Of a stretch of 64,000 nt of DNA, positions 62,975 through 64,000 are shown in pieces. Position 1 is the first letter of the stretch, and each line of letters begins with the position of its first letter. Source of the stretch: Chitinophaga deserti (GTDB taxonomy: Bacteria > Bacteroidota > Bacteroidia > Chitinophagales > Chitinophagaceae). The notes under the pieces were generated by a model that was not told the DNA's origin, did not search any database, and saw nothing but the letters and a program-made list of their open reading frames with translations. Both the position numbers and the translations under genes were made by a program. The stretch is taken from contig NZ_QFFK01000002.1 of assembly GCF_003149455.1 (NCBI RefSeq), positions 248,001-312,000 on the forward strand, read 5' to 3'.

Positions 62975-64000
62975 ATGAGTTACATCGACAACGACCGGCT
63001 TAAACAGATCGTTTTCCTGTTGATCATTGCCTTCCTGGGCATTATCCTTTTTAAGGAACTGTATGCATTTTTCCCCGGTTTCCTGGGGGCTTTAACCCTT
63101 TATATCCTTTCCCGCAGATGGATGTTCCGCCTGGTGGAATCCCGTAAATGGAAAAGGCCGTGGGCTGCTACGGTTATCATGATACTATCGTTCCTGGTTT
63201 TCCTCCTCCCCATAGGCCTGCTGGTTAACATGCTTACCTCCAAGGTAGGCTGGGCCATCAGCCACTCTTCCGAACTGATAGACGGGATGAAAGGCATGAA
63301 TGAACAGTTGAAAAGTGCCACCGGGATCAACATAATGGCCGAGGGGCGGCTGGCCAAATTGCAGGAATATATCACCAATGTGCTGCCAGGATTCCTCGGT
63401 GCCACGTTTAACACCCTCACGGCTGTGGCCATCATGTACTTCATTCTTTATTTTATGCTGGTGAACGCCCGCGAAATGGAAGAAGCGCTGTATGAATACA
63501 TTCCCCTGAAAGATGAGAATGTGGAGCTCCTGGCCAGTGAGGTGAAGAATATGGTGGTAAGCAACGCCATCGGCATTCCGCTGATCGCCCTCATCCAGGG
63601 CGTGGTTTCACTGGTGGGATATTTACTTTTCGGGGTTCCTGAACCGGTATTCTGGTTCGTGGTAACCAGCTTCACGGCTATGCTGCCGGTGATCGGTGCT
63701 GCCGCGGTGTATGTACCCATGGGGATTTATCTCCTCGCTATAGGCAGCACCTGGCAGGGTATCGCGGTGTTGGTTTACGGATTCGGAGTGGTAGGTACCT
63801 GCGATAACCTTTTCCGTATGATGCTGGCCAAAAAGATCGGAGATGTGCACCCGCTCATCACCATCTTCGGGGTAATCATTGGTGTGAGCCTGTTTGGTTT
63901 CGTAGGCCTTATCTTCGGGCCTTTGCTCATCTCCCTCTTTATCGTACTCATCCGTATTTACTCCAACGAGTATCTAGTGAAGAAGCGCGAGGTCAAAGTG
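62975..64000 (+). CDS. AI-2E family transporter (3' partial)
   Basis: The frame from ATG 62975 is open to the window end (342 codons), so the C-terminus is missing. The N-terminus is hydrophobic (LKQIVFLLIIAFLGIILFKELYAFFPGFLGALTLYILSRR), followed by further helices, a soluble helical segment (ELIDGMKGMNEQLKSATG) and the signature MLPVIGAAAVYVPMGIYLLAIG and FGVVGTCDNLFRMMLAKKIG with HPLITIFGVIIGVSLFGFVGLIFGPLL. This matches the AI-2E/PerM-YdiK transporter family. It may export small solutes; substrate unknown. Confidence 0.9.
   Translation, partial: MSYIDNDRLKQIVFLLIIAFLGIILFKELYAFFPGFLGALTLYILSRRWMFRLVESRKWKRPWAATVIMILSFLVFLLPIGLLVNMLTSKVGWAISHSSELIDGMKGMNEQLKSATGINIMAEGRLAKLQEYITNVLPGFLGATFNTLTAVAIMYFILYFMLVNAREMEEALYEYIPLKDENVELLASEVKNMVVSNAIGIPLIALIQGVVSLVGYLLFGVPEPVFWFVVTSFTAMLPVIGAAAVYVPMGIYLLAIGSTWQGIAVLVYGFGVVGTCDNLFRMMLAKKIGDVHPLITIFGVIIGVSLFGFVGLIFGPLLISLFIVLIRIYSNEYLVKKREVKV

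Overview
The window reads as chromosomal DNA of a Bacteroidota bacterium, most likely Chitinophagaceae and Chitinophaga-like. Several signs support this. Many start sites carry the Bacteroidota -7 promoter box TAnnTTTG. A giant secreted protein ends in a type IX secretion (T9SS) sorting domain. There are GLPGLI, DUF4402, DUF4136 and CarboxypepD_reg/outer-membrane-barrel families, and futalosine-type menaquinone synthesis (mqnC). GC content is moderate. Genes are dense; I see no rRNA, tRNA, insertion sequence, prophage or CRISPR array.

Layout. 1-5577: thiamine operon thiC(partial)-tenI/thiE-like-thiD-thiE-thiG-thiH, followed by an MFS exporter. 6858-19500 (minus strand): a five-gene surface operon, transcribed in the order DUF4402 subunit, PapD-like chaperone, 2659-residue T9SS adhesin, second DUF4402 subunit, usher-like outer-membrane protein. 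It looks like a chaperone-usher fimbrial system built around a giant adhesin and is the most unusual system here. 19748-23793 (minus): group III truncated haemoglobin, an unknown protein, and a kdnA-kdsB-kdnB cassette that should make and activate 8-amino-Kdo for lipid A core. 24016-30275: NTF2-like protein, D-aminoacylase, small membrane protein, an active/inactive M16 peptidase pair and an aspartyl protease with PDZ. 30410-35200: mqnC, DUF4136 lipoprotein, acetyltransferase, Tat-exported hydroxypyruvate-isomerase-like protein, small membrane protein and DUF3052.

35241-41153: an outer-membrane barrel protein and a GLPGLI protein lie divergent from a histidine kinase/OmpR-type regulator pair; the shared promoter region holds 10-bp phased GTTAA repeats that could be the regulator's target. 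41146-50259: double-SWIM SNF2 helicase, DoxX, comB, an SRPBCC protein, gcvT, M28 peptidase with PDZ and a small lipoprotein. 50319-55033: an NrtR-like Nudix regulator, a tandem family of five related four-helix membrane proteins (one frameshifted) and a BamA-type barrel. 55034-64000: small membrane and lipoproteins, a YiiX-type papain-fold hydrolase, two tandem CAP-domain lipoproteins with a shared leader repeat, a GH25 lysozyme, a SPASM radical SAM enzyme, a YtxH/holin-like envelope-stress group and an AI-2E family transporter cut by the window end.

Two long intergenic regions (31704-31883 and 55391-55511) carry degenerate 11-bp phased repeats that share a nearly identical 22-bp core. I do not recognise this element.
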